DNA from: Alicyclobacillus sp. SP_1
Lineage (GTDB): Bacteria; Bacillota; Bacilli; Alicyclobacillales; Alicyclobacillaceae
Reading direction: 5' to 3'
DNA: 64,000 nt
Assembly: GCF_024706985.1 (NCBI RefSeq)
Contig: NZ_JAMCCX010000010.1
Coordinates: 1-64,000, forward strand
Below the pieces are notes generated by a model that was not told the DNA's origin, did no database searches, and was given only the letters and a program-made list of their open reading frames with translations. Made by a program: the position numbers and the translations under genes. Within the stretch, counting starts at the first letter, position 1, and each line of letters begins with the position of its first letter. Shown here one piece after another: positions 48,312-59,127 of the stretch.

Positions 48312-50570
48312 TCATCTCTCCTCGGTCGTATTTTGTCTTTCCATCAAACGGCGGTACAGTGAGCCTAAGTCGTGCATAGCCAGCGGAAAAACCAGTGCTG
48401 CTCCGCATCGACGTCCCGAAACGAATGGAGATTGCACCTGCCCATGTTTTGGCACCAGTCCGCTAATCACGAGCCGTCTTGTAGCCAATTGAGCAGCACG
48501 CTCTACCCCTGCAGAACGGTCAGTCGCCAGGAGAAAAAGAATTTGCTTTGGAAATTGGACCGGCACGTCTTCAGAGCGCTCTGCCAAGGCGTTGAGCATA
48601 CCATTCGGTACACTCGTGAGCCGTGTCACCGCGTACACATATGGCAACACAGTAGAACCATCTCGTGAATGACTCTGTAAAGAGACTCGCTGTGCGGAAT
48701 CATCACGTCTTCGCAAGACACCTCCGGCGGACAGCGGCAGCGCGCCCCACAAAAAGTCTGCCAGACGCTCTTCGTTTACTTTCCCTTCCAAAAAGGCTTG
48801 CACGGCAGGAAGGCTTGCGGTCTGGGCTCCCCAAAAGGGTTTGGCAACGTAGTCGGACAGTTTTCGAGAAAATCTGCCGTCCCTGCCGCGCTCTTTATCA
48901 TCTTCTCCGGCCCATGTCCCATCGGGTGATTCTCTGTCCTTTAATTTCGACTCGGCATCCATCATACGTCTCTCCATCAGGCGCAATAGGTTCCGAGAGA
49001 CGTCTCCTGACTTCCATATCAATCGAGGACCAGCAAATTTATCCCAACCCCGTGCTGAAGACGGATCGACTGGAGAGAAGTAAGCACGAAGTTGGGGCAG
49101 CCCTTCCGTGTACCACGATGCGACGGAAATAGCTAATTCCCATTCGTACGACCTGTCCGCCGCCTTGACCGTCCATTGCGGATTGCGTAGAGTTAGCGGT
49201 CGAATGATGTCTCGCGCTGCTGGAGAATGTGCGAGTAATCGCTCAATGCGCCCAATCATCACCAAGACATCTTGAACGCGCCTCGGCCCACCTGAGACAC
49301 AGAGACGAAAAATAGCTTCTCGTAGAGCACGGTAAGCACTCTTAAACGACCCAATGTCCGTCCCACGAGAGAAGTCGGACAGTTGGTCGAGCCAACGAGA
49401 CTGGTCCAGGTCATTGAGTAACTCCGCCTCTGGCTGCACTTTGACTTGAAGTCGATTCAGTGGCACCGCCAGATACATGTTCCCTGAGCGTTGAGCAAAC
49501 GAGAAGCGTTGAAAGCTGTCGATACCTCTGTCCACCGCAAGCGTGGCGCACGCTCGCGCAAAGTCCACGCCGTCTCGCGCTGGCCTGTTCCCCACATGGA
49601 CTCGTCCTTCTTGAAAGAGATATCCCAGTTCTCGGAACGTTGCGGGTTGCGACCAGAGCGGCATCCACATTTCCGCCCTTTGTTTCGACTCACTGATATC
49701 GGCGATGCTTCCAGACCCCACGCTCGATGGGTACACGGTAAACGGATAGCTGAGAACCGCTGTACGGCCCGTCTCTAAACGCTTGACAGCGGCCGCTGAA
49801 AAGGTGAGCGCACCTTCTAATGCCAACACATACTCCCACGGATTCGCGAAAAATGAGCCTTCAAAACCAGCCTTCGCGTTTGGTCCGCCACCGCCTCCTG
49901 GATGAAATTGACCCGGCGCAGACTTTAGCAGGTGTCCAGTTGACTCGCCGAACAACGCTCCGTTCAACCACTCCTGACTGTGGAGCGTCGGCTCCCCAGT
50001 GTTCGTATCCATCAATCGGACTACGTGTTGCATAAAATTGTTCGTGAATTCTAAGCGACCGTCATTTCCACCCGTCCCGAGAAGCGGGGGATATTTGGGA
50101 CTGTTCGACGTCAGCACGACGGCTGCATCCAACCATTCCACCGCCTCATCCGGCCACCAACTGCGGCACAGTTCGAGCAGTTCGTCTTTGCGTTCTTTTG
50201 GTTGCTCAGTCAGGTGCAGACGAGACACAAATTCTAATGTTTTGAGAATGGTTTCACGGTAGGCTTGGAGCCTGCCTGCAGTCGAAGACAAGATTTCCTG
50301 CAACGCCTCTTGAGTATCCTTAGGATAAAAACCGCTGCCCCCGTTCCATGGAGCACAGACAGGCGTTGGCCGATACTTTTCAGTGAGGAACGACACCAAA
50401 TCTTGGCGCGTCAACGTCGACTTCAGGTGGAACTCGTTGTTTACCCAATATCCTTGCGCCTCGGAGTCCATCTGTTCCGACACGAGACGAAGCACTGCCA
50501 AAGCCCGAAGATAACCGGAGAGCGGAGACGGATTGCATCCAGACAAACATAGGTCGATGGACGTCGTCAC
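48312..50570 (-). CDS. csx17: type I-G large subunit Csx17 (Cas8u2)
   Basis: The large, PAM-sensing subunit of type I-G Cascade. About 752 residues with the family-typical start LCLSGCNPSPLSGYLRALAV and APWNGGSGFYPKDTQEAL, and later ANPWEYVLALEGAL. GTG at 50570 overlaps the cas3 stop (GTGA) and has AAGGAGGGG upstream, so the longer frame to 50636 is rejected. Confidence 0.92.
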   Translation of the reverse strand: MTTSIDLCLSGCNPSPLSGYLRALAVLRLVSEQMDSEAQGYWVNNEFHLKSTLTRQDLVSFLTEKYRPTPVCAPWNGGSGFYPKDTQEALQEILSSTAGRLQAYRETILKTLEFVSRLHLTEQPKERKDELLELCRSWWPDEAVEWLDAAVVLTSNSPKYPPLLGTGGNDGRLEFTNNFMQHVVRLMDTNTGEPTLHSQEWLNGALFGESTGHLLKSAPGQFHPGGGGGPNAKAGFEGSFFANPWEYVLALEGALTFSAAAVKRLETGRTAVLSYPFTVYPSSVGSGSIADISESKQRAEMWMPLWSQPATFRELGYLFQEGRVHVGNRPARDGVDFARACATLAVDRGIDSFQRFSFAQRSGNMYLAVPLNRLQVKVQPEAELLNDLDQSRWLDQLSDFSRGTDIGSFKSAYRALREAIFRLCVSGGPRRVQDVLVMIGRIERLLAHSPAARDIIRPLTLRNPQWTVKAADRSYEWELAISVASWYTEGLPQLRAYFSPVDPSSARGWDKFAGPRLIWKSGDVSRNLLRLMERRMMDAESKLKDRESPDGTWAGEDDKERGRDGRFSRKLSDYVAKPFWGAQTASLPAVQAFLEGKVNEERLADFLWGALPLSAGGVLRRRDDSAQRVSLQSHSRDGSTVLPYVYAVTRLTSVPNGMLNALAERSEDVPVQFPKQILFLLATDRSAGVERAAQLATRRLVISGLVPKHGQVQSPFVSGRRCGAALVFPLAMHDLGSLYRRLMERQNTTEER

Positions 50571-53296
50571 TTGGTTTCCCCTCCTTCTGCCGCCGAAGCT
50601 CTCCAATCGGCTACACGCAGAATCGTTTCTAACCACGCCAACCGAAATGGTCCTAAATCATGAAGAAGGGCCAGGACGCCTTCCAACCAACTCGGTTCAT
50701 CCTCTACACTGCTCTCTCCGACAGCCTCCCCGCTTGGCCACACTCGTCCTAGTGTCATCCACCGCAGGGACAGTTCCACGGGGGCTAGAACCATATGACT
50801 GTCTGGAGAGAATTCGGGGAGAGTGTCCCCTTCCCACACTCCCCTCGCGAACAAGGGGGGACTCGCCATTCGTTCATCCTGAGGCAATCCTGTTGGCATT
50901 TTCGCAGTGGGCACCTCTTCGTTCGGCAGAGAACGTATGGTGACGCGAACTTTTCCGTGATGTGCTGCGATGAGGTAAGCGACCAAACGACGGTAACGCA
51001 TGTCTGCTGCGGTGTTGGACGAAGTGGACACTAAATATGCGAGAGCCGACGCAAGTTCATGTCGAAAAGCACGCATTCTCTTTGGCGAAATCGTTCTTGA
51101 TTCTGGAGGGAGCTCTGTGCCTCTATTGGGTGAGGTACCGGCAGACTGCCTTTTCCCTACTGAAACCCCACCCATAATCTGCGACAGTCTGTTGCCCGTG
51201 CTCCAGTCCCCGCTTTTGGCCAACAATACCGATTGCCAAGGGCTGGTTGCATCGAGCCCCGCTTTTAATTTCATCTGGAATGCTTCATGACTCTTGCCCC
51301 AGTCATGCAGGAGAGCCGCCTCCACCACCGCCTTCATGAGTGGCACGTCAGGGAAAGCTTTTTGTAGCAACTTAGCTTGGTCAACCACGTGCTTGGTATG
51401 GTCCGCGAGTTCCACGGGTACTCGCACATGCGATGCCATATTGTCTGATTCTCGCGACTCTGCGTCCATCTGTCCCAAATCTTCTTCGCCGGAGGGTGTT
51501 GGTACTGCATCCCAACTTTTTCCTACAAAACCCAATTCCGGTGTATATCCGCCCCAAAGCGCGTTGAGCAAGATGGTTTGACCAGGATAGGCTGTATCAC
51601 CATTGACTTCCTGCCAAGACTCGGTCGCAAAATTCCACGTCCACGCCTTCCTAAGTTGACCTTTGTGCTTGTTCTTGAGGTACTCCCGAAACATACTTCG
51701 AGAGACTCTGCAAATTTCGCGACCTGATGGCCGCGGCATTTCCGGACTGGGTGAATCCTCTGAGAATAGCCGCCAGTAGACCTGTACATCAGCGTCCTCG
51801 GCGTCTCGTATATAGGGCGAAATGTCAATGTCCAACCCGGACAAATCAGGTGAAGTATCGAACAACTGGAGTAGGTCTTTGCGGCGTATGACTTTGGTCG
51901 CATCAGCACCCCCGTCCACTGGAGGTAAATCCACAATCCGAACATTCCGAAGATTGACCAGCTTGTTACGAGCTTCCTGAACATCCGCGACCTGATAAGG
52001 ACTACAAGCATCCGCATGCAGTTCTACGTCAACAATGTGAACCGAAGGGTGACGACACTCCCCATAGCGATTACAGCGTCCGAACCGCTGCACCATCGAG
52101 GTCCATGGCGCCAATTCAGTAATCAGCGTTTCCGCAGACATGTCAATACCCGCTTCAACCGCCTGCGTCGCTACAACGATTACATCGCGCCCACTCAGGT
52201 CCCTCAAGACGGCATTCAAGCCGTCACGGTCCTCCATGCGAAATCGACTGTGAACAAGCACCATCTGTTCCTTAGGACGACCAGCCTTCTCCAGTGCGAC
52301 GTACAAATCTTGAGCTCTCTGGACCCGATTGCATATGACCAAGGTCACGGTCTCTGGGCGGTGATTTACCAACACGAAATCCCGCAACCGTTCGACATAA
52401 GCAGCCAATCCTTTGCCTGATGCCTCACCGGCGGCCACCTTGATGGGCGCCATTGTGCAAGGTTTGTCAGCTTCCAACTTATCTCCTGCGCAAATTTTGT
52501 CCTCCGCGCTCAGCCGAAGAATAGTGGAGGAGGCGACCGTCTGTGCGTAGTCGACCGTCGCCAGCCATTCTTCGCGAAATGTAGCAGACATCCACAGAGT
52601 CTTGGCAGGTCCGTAAGTTCCAAACCCATCGCGAAAGGCTTGCAACTGAGCAGTGGTAGCTAGTCCTGTAGACATTAACTGCGGCTCGTCGACCACCCAC
52701 AAGCAGTCATTGTTGACAAAAGCCGCATGCATGGGCCAGCGAGATCGGCTAAGCCCATACCCCCGAAACAGTGCCCTTGACAAAAGTTGATCTTGGGTTC
52801 CTACAAGAATGGCATCGTACTCTGGCTCGACGTCAAATTCTCCGGCAACATCTCCGCCGAGCAATCCATAAACAGGAATCCATGCTGACCGCAACTCCCG
52901 TCGCCCGTCCGACGCACCATCTGCAATCTCAAGATGTTTTTCCTCTACAGATGGCTCGTGACTCCTATCCAGCGTCTCGTTCCTTTGTGACCCGTGTGGG
53001 CCAAGCCCCACTTGTTGGAGCCAAGACTCGATATTTGCCATGGTCTGGCGCACTAAAGTCCGTTGCGGAAGGCAGTAGATGAGCCTTCTGGGTGTGTCCG
53101 CTCGACATTCTGGCGACGCAAAACGTCGGCGCCAAATCCACCCCAACACCACCGCGGCAGTCTTACCCATACCTGTCGGCACCTCCAGCACCAGTGGCCA
53201 ATCTGCCCCTGAAACTAGAGCCTCTTGATAAGGGTATGGCGGATGACCCATTGCCATAGTAAAGAAATCCCCGAAGCTTTCGAAATCCAATATCAA
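50567..53296 (-). CDS. cas3: type I-G helicase-nuclease Cas3 (C-terminal HD)
   Basis: Cas3 unwinds and degrades DNA bound by Cascade. 909 residues. Helicase motifs come first: Walker A PTGMGKT (residues 40-46), VVDEPQLMS (DExx), and motif VI region MVQRFGRCNRYGE. The HD nuclease follows, with LLHDWGKSHEAF (His664-Asp665), FRHELASALAYL and AAHHGKVRV. HD at the C-terminus is the hallmark of the I-G (I-U) Cas3. First gene of the effector operon. A TTG at 53296 or two codons later is the likely start. Confidence 0.94.
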   Translation of the reverse strand: MILDFESFGDFFTMAMGHPPYPYQEALVSGADWPLVLEVPTGMGKTAAVVLGWIWRRRFASPECRADTPRRLIYCLPQRTLVRQTMANIESWLQQVGLGPHGSQRNETLDRSHEPSVEEKHLEIADGASDGRRELRSAWIPVYGLLGGDVAGEFDVEPEYDAILVGTQDQLLSRALFRGYGLSRSRWPMHAAFVNNDCLWVVDEPQLMSTGLATTAQLQAFRDGFGTYGPAKTLWMSATFREEWLATVDYAQTVASSTILRLSAEDKICAGDKLEADKPCTMAPIKVAAGEASGKGLAAYVERLRDFVLVNHRPETVTLVICNRVQRAQDLYVALEKAGRPKEQMVLVHSRFRMEDRDGLNAVLRDLSGRDVIVVATQAVEAGIDMSAETLITELAPWTSMVQRFGRCNRYGECRHPSVHIVDVELHADACSPYQVADVQEARNKLVNLRNVRIVDLPPVDGGADATKVIRRKDLLQLFDTSPDLSGLDIDISPYIRDAEDADVQVYWRLFSEDSPSPEMPRPSGREICRVSRSMFREYLKNKHKGQLRKAWTWNFATESWQEVNGDTAYPGQTILLNALWGGYTPELGFVGKSWDAVPTPSGEEDLGQMDAESRESDNMASHVRVPVELADHTKHVVDQAKLLQKAFPDVPLMKAVVEAALLHDWGKSHEAFQMKLKAGLDATSPWQSVLLAKSGDWSTGNRLSQIMGGVSVGKRQSAGTSPNRGTELPPESRTISPKRMRAFRHELASALAYLVSTSSNTAADMRYRRLVAYLIAAHHGKVRVTIRSLPNEEVPTAKMPTGLPQDERMASPPLFARGVWEGDTLPEFSPDSHMVLAPVELSLRWMTLGRVWPSGEAVGESSVEDEPSWLEGVLALLHDLGPFRLAWLETILRVADWRASAAEGGETK

Positions 53297-53555
53297 CCCC
53301 CCCTTTCCGATTTTTTGCGAAGCATTGTACGTGAAAGGAATGTTTGCCCAATATAGAGAATTACCAAACTGGGCGATGTACGAATCTTATCAGTAAGGCC
53401 CGTGCATGTCAAAAACAAATATACTGAACCTCAATTTCAAGCAAAACGTCCTTCGCCTGAAAGGGCCATCTCTCTGTATTCGTGTGATATAATGACGGCC
53501 TAAGTGACTGCGTGTCCCATTTGAAGAAGTATCTTTGTGGTGCTTTGAGTTGCGA

Positions 53556-54173
53556 TTACACGTAGTCTTTTCCGCGCTTTGCGCGGCCCCATTTGACATT
53601 CCAACGCCACGCAACTATTACGCCTGCGGCCAGGACCAGTCCCACACCTGGCCACAGAAAAGGCCGAACATCTGCACCATACTGCTTCCATAAGACGTCC
53701 AAATAGCGCCCTTCCAGCAGATAGATGGCCGCAAACAAAAAAGCACTCGCCGCGTTGACGAGCGTAAACAGAGCAAAATTCATTTTGCTCACACCGGCGA
53801 GAAGTGGCACGGCAAGCCTCAGAATACTCACAAACTTGAATACAAACACGGCCAGTTTCCGCCGCTTTCCAAACGCGCGCTCCGCCTTGGCCATTCGTTC
53901 TTCCGTCAGGCGTACAAAACGCCCATAACGGTGGACAAGGCGGTAGCCTGGTCCACGTCCGAGCCCATAAGATAGGGTCGATCCGACGATATTCCCAACA
54001 CTTCCCGCCAAGAACAGTGGTACGAACGAAAACGCGCCTTGTCCCCAGGCGAATCCACAAACCGTCAGAGTCGTCTCAGCCGGAAACGGCGCACCGAGCA
54101 TCTCGGTGGCCATCATAAAAAAGAGACCGATGTATCCGTATCGGTGGACGAGCGGAAGGATGGCAATATGCAT
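53556..54173 (-). CDS. DedA-family membrane protein
   Basis: A VTT/DedA-domain membrane protein of 205 residues with four to five hydrophobic segments. The family core is present: ATEMLGAPFPAETTLTVCGF, then GNIVGSTLSYGLGRGPGYRLV, and VFKFVSILRLAVPLLAGVSKM. Some members flip undecaprenyl or other phospholipids. AGGAGG precedes ATG 54173, which sets the start. Separate from the cas3 promoter region (259 bp away). Confidence 0.88.
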   Translation of the reverse strand: MHIAILPLVHRYGYIGLFFMMATEMLGAPFPAETTLTVCGFAWGQGAFSFVPLFLAGSVGNIVGSTLSYGLGRGPGYRLVHRYGRFVRLTEERMAKAERAFGKRRKLAVFVFKFVSILRLAVPLLAGVSKMNFALFTLVNAASAFLFAAIYLLEGRYLDVLWKQYGADVRPFLWPGVGLVLAAGVIVAWRWNVKWGRAKRGKDYV

Positions 54174-54387
54174 CAATTCGTCCTCCTGCTCTGATGAATA
54201 TGAATACGCCGTGCTTCCCCTGAGAGCATGCGACGTTGCGGGTCGTTGCATCAGTGCGCACCATGCGGTCATGTCGCATCAGTCGTTACGACGCATCAGA
54301 CTGTCACCACACATGAGGGCGCGTCTACTGACGACGAGCCTGTGCGAGACGCGGGTGGCAGACGCATCAGGAACCGACCCTGCGCAC

Positions 54388-55008
54388 TTATGCTTGGGGT
54401 CTCTTCGTCTGTACGAACCGCTCAATGTTCTCCGCCACCCCGACAGACCCTGCATCCCCGACTTGCCGCAAATGCATGGCCACTCGTTCTTGAACGGCTA
54501 TGGGCTTGTTCTGACTCAGTTTGGAAGCACCTTGAATATTGGTGATACGAATCTGAAATCCGACAATCTCTTTCATCATGTTGCGGTAGAATGTCTCGCC
54601 GGATTGGTCAGGCAATGCCGAATCCGGTTCATGAAAGCGCACTAACTTGTCCAGCATGTCCCGCATCCCATCGTCGTCGAGCACTAGACTACAGCGACCA
54701 TAGACGTGAACAGCAACATAGTCCCACGTAGGTACGGACTTCGGAATTTGATACCAGGAGGGCGAGATATACGCATGAGGTCCTTGAAAAATAGCCAACA
54801 CTTCTTGACTAGCGAGATTTTTCCACTGGGGATTGGCTTTCGCCATATGACCCAGTAGTGCCGACTCCGGAGCGTCGTAGTAAAACGGAAGGTGAGTTGC
54901 TAAGGGCCCTGATTCTCCTTGACTGACTAGAATCCCAAAATTGTTGGCGCGAATGAATGCAGAAATCTCATCGGGTTGGCTCATTTCGAAAGGCTTCGGC
55001 ACATACAT
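54388..55008 (-). CDS. PaiB-like FMN-binding protein
   Basis: FMN-binding negative regulator family (PaiB of Bacillus, affecting sporulation and degradative enzymes). 206 residues: the start MYVPKPFEM, then NNFGILVSQGESGPLATHLP, LLGHMAKANPQW, and YISPSWYQIPKSVPTWDYVA are typical. GAGGAG lies eight bases before ATG 55008. The split-barrel flavin fold is a family inference. A paiA partner is not nearby. Confidence 0.87.
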   Translation of the reverse strand: MYVPKPFEMSQPDEISAFIRANNFGILVSQGESGPLATHLPFYYDAPESALLGHMAKANPQWKNLASQEVLAIFQGPHAYISPSWYQIPKSVPTWDYVAVHVYGRCSLVLDDDGMRDMLDKLVRFHEPDSALPDQSGETFYRNMMKEIVGFQIRITNIQGASKLSQNKPIAVQERVAMHLRQVGDAGSVGVAENIERFVQTKRPQA

Positions 55009-55168
55009 CCACGTCACTCCTCAGCGGTAGCTGATGATAAGTGCAAAAAAGAACCTCAAGCTCCCGCATAAGCGCAAACCGGAAACTAGAAGTCTTTGGG
55101 CGTCCACCAGAGAGAGGTGCGCGTTTGGCACGCACCCCAAGTTATCCATCCTGCGGCAGGACGAGGTC

Positions 55169-56914
55169 TCACTTGTTCGACGTCATCTCCGTCTCTACTT
55201 CCTGGTCGGCCGCTGGTGCGCGTGCGCCGTCTGCCTCGCCATCCACTTCTTGAGCGCTGTCGCCGGCTACTTCCTGGTCGGCCGCCGGTGCGGCCTCGCC
55301 CTCTGCCTCGCCATCCCCTTCTTGAGCGCTTTCGCGGTCTATGCTCTCATCCAATTCGCCAGGAGCCTCAATCGCAGTCTGCTCGTCACTTGGCGTGGAA
55401 ACTTGAATTACTTCATGCTGCACCTGCTCTACGCGAGTCAGTCCAAGTGTCTCCGAGGTCGACCTTTGAATCTCTCGATACAAATCCGGGTTATCCGCCA
55501 AGGAGACTCCATAAGACGGAATCATCTCTTTGATTTTCGGTTCCCATTCTGCCATCTGTTGCGGGAAACACCGCTGTAACACATCCAACATGACGTGAAC
55601 CGCTACGGAAGCGCCTGGTGAAGCACCGAGCAACGCCGCTACGGACCCATCGGCAGCCGTGACCACCTCCGTACCAAACTGCAACGTACCTTTGCCGTGC
55701 TCTTCTGTATCCTTAATCACTTGAACGCGTTGACCTGCTACAACCGTGTCCCAATCCTCCATTTGAGCCGTGGGTACAAATTCACGCAACTCTTGGAGAC
55801 GCGCTTCATCCGACAGCATCACCTGCTGAATGAGATACTTGGTGAGCGACATTTCTTTGACCCCAGCCGCCAGCATGGTCAGCACATTGTTCGGTTTCAC
55901 CGACTCAATGAGGTCAAGTTTCGATCCGGTCTTAAGAAACTTCGGCGAGAACCCGGCAAATGGGCCAAACAGTAGGGACTGCTGTTTGTCGATGTAGCGT
56001 GTATCCAGGTGCGGCACAGACATTGGGGGTGCGCCGACTTTTGCCTTTCCATACACTTTCGCGTTATGACGCTTGACCACTTCCGGATTTTTGCAAATCA
56101 TGAACAGTCCACTGACAGGGAACCCACCATAGTGTTTCGATTCGGGAATCCCTGTTTTTTGAAGCAGCAGTAAACTTCCTCCACCTGCGCCAATGAAGAT
56201 AAATTGGGCGGCGTGATATTCTGCTACGCCCGTCTTTAAATTTCGCAATTTCAGTTCCCACATGCCGTCACTGGTCCGGTGGATATCCTCCACACTCGAA
56301 TTATAATGGAGTTCCACGCCTTGCTGCGCCAAGTTGTCAAACAGCATGCGCGTCAAGGCACCAAAGTTAATATCGGTGCCCGTCTCAATTCTGGTGGCCG
56401 CTATTGGCTCAGATGAAGTACGACCGTCCATAATCAGCGGGATCCACTCCATGAGCCTTTCCGGGTTGTCGGAAAATTCCATGCCCTGAAACATAGGGTT
56501 ATCTTTGAGGGCTTCGTAGCGCCGTCTCAAGAAATCGACATCTTTCTCCCCCTGCACCAAGCTCATATGGGGTAACGGCATAATGAAGTCCTCGGGATTC
56601 TGAATCCGACGCGTTTTTACGAGGTATGACCAAAACTGTTTGGACAGTTGGAATTGTGCATTGATATTGATAGCCTTGCTGATATCAATCGATTTGTCCG
56701 GTCTTTCCGTGGTGTAATTTAACTCGCAAAGAGCGGAATGTCCTGTGCCCGCATTGTTGAGTTCGTGCGAGCTCTCCTCTCCCGAGCTTGCGAGACGTTC
56801 GAACACCTTGATTTCCAAGTGAGGTGCCAGTTCTTTGAGCATCGACCCTAAGGTTGCGCTCATGATACCAGCGCCAATGAGAATAACGTCCGTTTTGGTT
56901 GTTGTATGGCTCAT
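55169..56914 (-). CDS. mqo: malate:quinone oxidoreductase with acidic C-terminal tail
   Basis: A membrane-associated FAD enzyme that oxidises malate to oxaloacetate and passes electrons to quinone. Residues 1 to about 505 are standard Mqo: [50 protein letters not shown], and [28 protein letters not shown] precedes the ATG. The last 75 residues or so are Glu/Asp/Ala-rich, with two 24-residue tandem repeats, and are not part of the usual enzyme. Confidence 0.93.
   Translation of the reverse strand: MSHTTTKTDVILIGAGIMSATLGSMLKELAPHLEIKVFERLASSGEESSHELNNAGTGHSALCELNYTTERPDKSIDISKAININAQFQLSKQFWSYLVKTRRIQNPEDFIMPLPHMSLVQGEKDVDFLRRRYEALKDNPMFQGMEFSDNPERLMEWIPLIMDGRTSSEPIAATRIETGTDINFGALTRMLFDNLAQQGVELHYNSSVEDIHRTSDGMWELKLRNLKTGVAEYHAAQFIFIGAGGGSLLLLQKTGIPESKHYGGFPVSGLFMICKNPEVVKRHNAKVYGKAKVGAPPMSVPHLDTRYIDKQQSLLFGPFAGFSPKFLKTGSKLDLIESVKPNNVLTMLAAGVKEMSLTKYLIQQVMLSDEARLQELREFVPTAQMEDWDTVVAGQRVQVIKDTEEHGKGTLQFGTEVVTAADGSVAALLGASPGASVAVHVMLDVLQRCFPQQMAEWEPKIKEMIPSYGVSLADNPDLYREIQRSTSETLGLTRVEQVQHEVIQVSTPSDEQTAIEAPGELDESIDRESAQEGDGEAEGEAAPAADQEVAGDSAQEVDGEADGARAPAADQEVETEMTSNK
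55196..55339. repeat. 72-bp tandem repeat, two copies, in mqo
   Basis: Copies at 55196-55267 and 55268-55339 are alike in most positions. They encode a 24-residue acidic unit ending APAADQEV plus two residues (minus strand). Length is a multiple of three, so copy number can change without breaking the frame. Confidence 0.8.
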
Positions 56915-57069
56915 TTTTAACCTTCCTCATCGCCCATATTCGATGACGCACTTGTTCTGTACCATCCTCCAGTATACCTTTCAACTGTGCAGATTCCCAG
57001 TCGCCGCATCTCGCTCCTCCAAACAAACTCCGAACTTCCCGCAACGGAGTTAAACGGGCAATCACCCGC

Positions 57070-58080
57070 TCAAGGGCGCCTTTGGCCGCTCGGATAGACG
57101 CGCATCGCCACCGCCATCTGCACCGCCTGCAACCCACTATGAAAGCTCGATACCGAGTAATCCGTGTTGCCGTAGGCCCACATGGCAGAAGCGTGATCGC
57201 CATCGCCAGCAATGTTTTCGCCGAACACACCATAAGTCTCCGGCAACAGGTGACGATTGAGATAAGCCACAATTTTTTTCGCGTGTTGAACTTCTATCGA
57301 AACGGAAGCATCATACACTTCCAACGTCCAGTCGCCTTCGTGCCAGACAACCATCGGGGAATATGGATTCGCAGCGGAAGAATGCTCCTCATAGGCTGCT
57401 CCGACCATTCCATGTCCCAAATTGACGGATTGCGACACAGATGGCGGCGGCGTCAGATACGCCGAAGCCATCGAACCCTCCTGATTCGCATAAAGTTCGG
57501 ATTTCGCAATGGCGGGGGTACTGAAACGGGTCGCACCAAACGAGCCCACAAGGTCCATCTCCGGTAGAGAAGAAAGGTTTGAGCTGTTGAGCGGCACGCT
57601 GCTCTCCGTAGCATACAGCACCACACCGTAATTCATCCCGTCACTGGATACCGTCGCCTCCACACCCATGTGCCGAATGGCAGAAAAGGCTTTCGATACC
57701 ACAGGTGCCATAAGCGGCATGTGTGCGCCATGATGCTGCACATAGACCATCGCGTCTACAATCGATGGTCGAAATGGACCCACTGTTGTTGTCGACACGG
57801 CCGGCGTGCCGGACCCAGCAGAAGCCGCCGCCGAACCCTGGTTAGAATCGTTGGCCAATCCGCTCCCGCTCTCCCCTCCACTTTGCCCGGAACTGGTCGT
57901 CGCATTCGCGGATTGGGTCGCCGCCAGTCCGCTAGCAGACCCAACAGACGCATTAGACGAATGCGACGTGCTAGCACCTCCACTGGATGCCCCTGCAGAG
58001 GTGCTGCATCCGGACAGACACACGATGGCAAATGAGGTAATAGCGCCCATGCCCAAACCTCTTCGAAGCCACTTCGCCAC
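57070..58080 (-). CDS. putative lipoprotein with Ser/Gly-rich linker
   Basis: About 336 residues. A signal ends in the lipobox LSGC, followed by about 75 residues of Ser/Gly/Ala low-complexity linker and a folded C-terminal domain (FRPSIVDAMVYVQHHGAHMP; VVWHEGDWTLEVYD). GTG at 58080 with AGGGGTG upstream is preferred; the frame to 58218 overlaps the HEAT gene. Likely anchored outside the membrane. No family recognised. It follows the HEAT-repeat gene by 10 bp. Confidence 0.7.
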   Translation of the reverse strand: MAKWLRRGLGMGAITSFAIVCLSGCSTSAGASSGGASTSHSSNASVGSASGLAATQSANATTSSGQSGGESGSGLANDSNQGSAAASAGSGTPAVSTTTVGPFRPSIVDAMVYVQHHGAHMPLMAPVVSKAFSAIRHMGVEATVSSDGMNYGVVLYATESSVPLNSSNLSSLPEMDLVGSFGATRFSTPAIAKSELYANQEGSMASAYLTPPPSVSQSVNLGHGMVGAAYEEHSSAANPYSPMVVWHEGDWTLEVYDASVSIEVQHAKKIVAYLNRHLLPETYGVFGENIAGDGDHASAMWAYGNTDYSVSSFHSGLQAVQMAVAMRVYPSGQRRP

Positions 58081-58090
58081 AAAGTCACCC

Positions 58091-58927
58091 CTATTCTGAC
58101 AGACTCCAATCAGGGAACTTTTTTTGTATCGCCTTCGTCGCTTTAGCGACAGCTTTCTGTACCGATGTCCTCTTGTCCTGCCTGAGAATGCGAAACACTT
58201 CAGGGGCATCCGGCGCATAGCTGGCCCCCGCTGCCGCGCTGAAAACCATCGCCACGTTCCAACGAACCTGTTCGTCCTCTCGCTGCACCCATTCCTGCAT
58301 CCGTTGAATCACCTTGTCCGGGTAACACTGGATGAGCGAACTACCGATGGCAAACGGGCCAAGATTGTCACGCACATATTTTGACGGATCCGCTATGAGA
58401 ATTTCCAGCAGGTCCAAGAGCGGATTAGCAAAAGTAGGATTTCTGCTCTGTCCAGCATACATCGCGGCGAGCACAGCGGCACGGCGGATATTCTCCGATG
58501 GATGGTGAGCGAATGTGACGAGCGCCGGGTAAAATGCATCAAAGTGGTCGGCCAACACCGCTCCGCAGGCGGAGGCAGCCCATTCACGCACTTCCCAGTT
58601 GGAACTGTCCGCCAACGTCTCGAGCATGTTGGCCACGTCTGAAGGATGAACTTCATAACACGGGGCCAACAATGCGGCGCCCACTTCTTCCGCCGTCCAA
58701 TTCCCACTTTGGCAAAGGCGGATTGCCATGCCATAACCGCGCTCTGGATTCCCCGAATAATGACGCGAAATCCTGCGAATGGCAGCCTGTTTGACCTTTG
58801 CCGGAGCCGTGCCGGCATGCTCCGTTACCTGAGATTGCATCGCCGCGACGATACCCGAAACGTCGTCCGCCGCTAACGCCTCATCGAGGTTGCGCATCCA
58901 TTCCTCCAAAGCCGCAAGTCGCGACAC
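58091..58927 (-). CDS. HEAT-repeat / AlkD-like protein
   Basis: A 278-residue all-helical protein with repeating segments SSNWEVREWAASACGAVL, HPSENIRRAAVLAA and DEQVRWNVAMVFSAA. The arrangement recalls the AlkD DNA-alkylation-repair glycosylase family, but the catalytic Asp/Trp set is not obvious, so only HEAT-repeat is firm. GTG at 58927 has GGGGAGGG upstream. It lies at the border of the integrated element. Confidence 0.75.
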   Translation of the reverse strand: MSRLAALEEWMRNLDEALAADDVSGIVAAMQSQVTEHAGTAPAKVKQAAIRRISRHYSGNPERGYGMAIRLCQSGNWTAEEVGAALLAPCYEVHPSDVANMLETLADSSNWEVREWAASACGAVLADHFDAFYPALVTFAHHPSENIRRAAVLAAMYAGQSRNPTFANPLLDLLEILIADPSKYVRDNLGPFAIGSSLIQCYPDKVIQRMQEWVQREDEQVRWNVAMVFSAAAGASYAPDAPEVFRILRQDKRTSVQKAVAKATKAIQKKFPDWSLSE

Positions 58928-59127
58928 GAAGAGCCCTCCCCTCGACACATTCTCTCTCTAAGCCCATCTCCTTACAAGCGACCGATTCTCTACGTGCACG
59001 ATGAACGCCAAAGCCCTTTGAGCAGAGCCTAGTGACACAGAAAGGTAGTCAAGAGTTTCTAATGAGCGATACCACGCACTCCACATGTGTCGGGAGGTGG
59101 AAAGCAACATATAAGGTAAAACGACCC

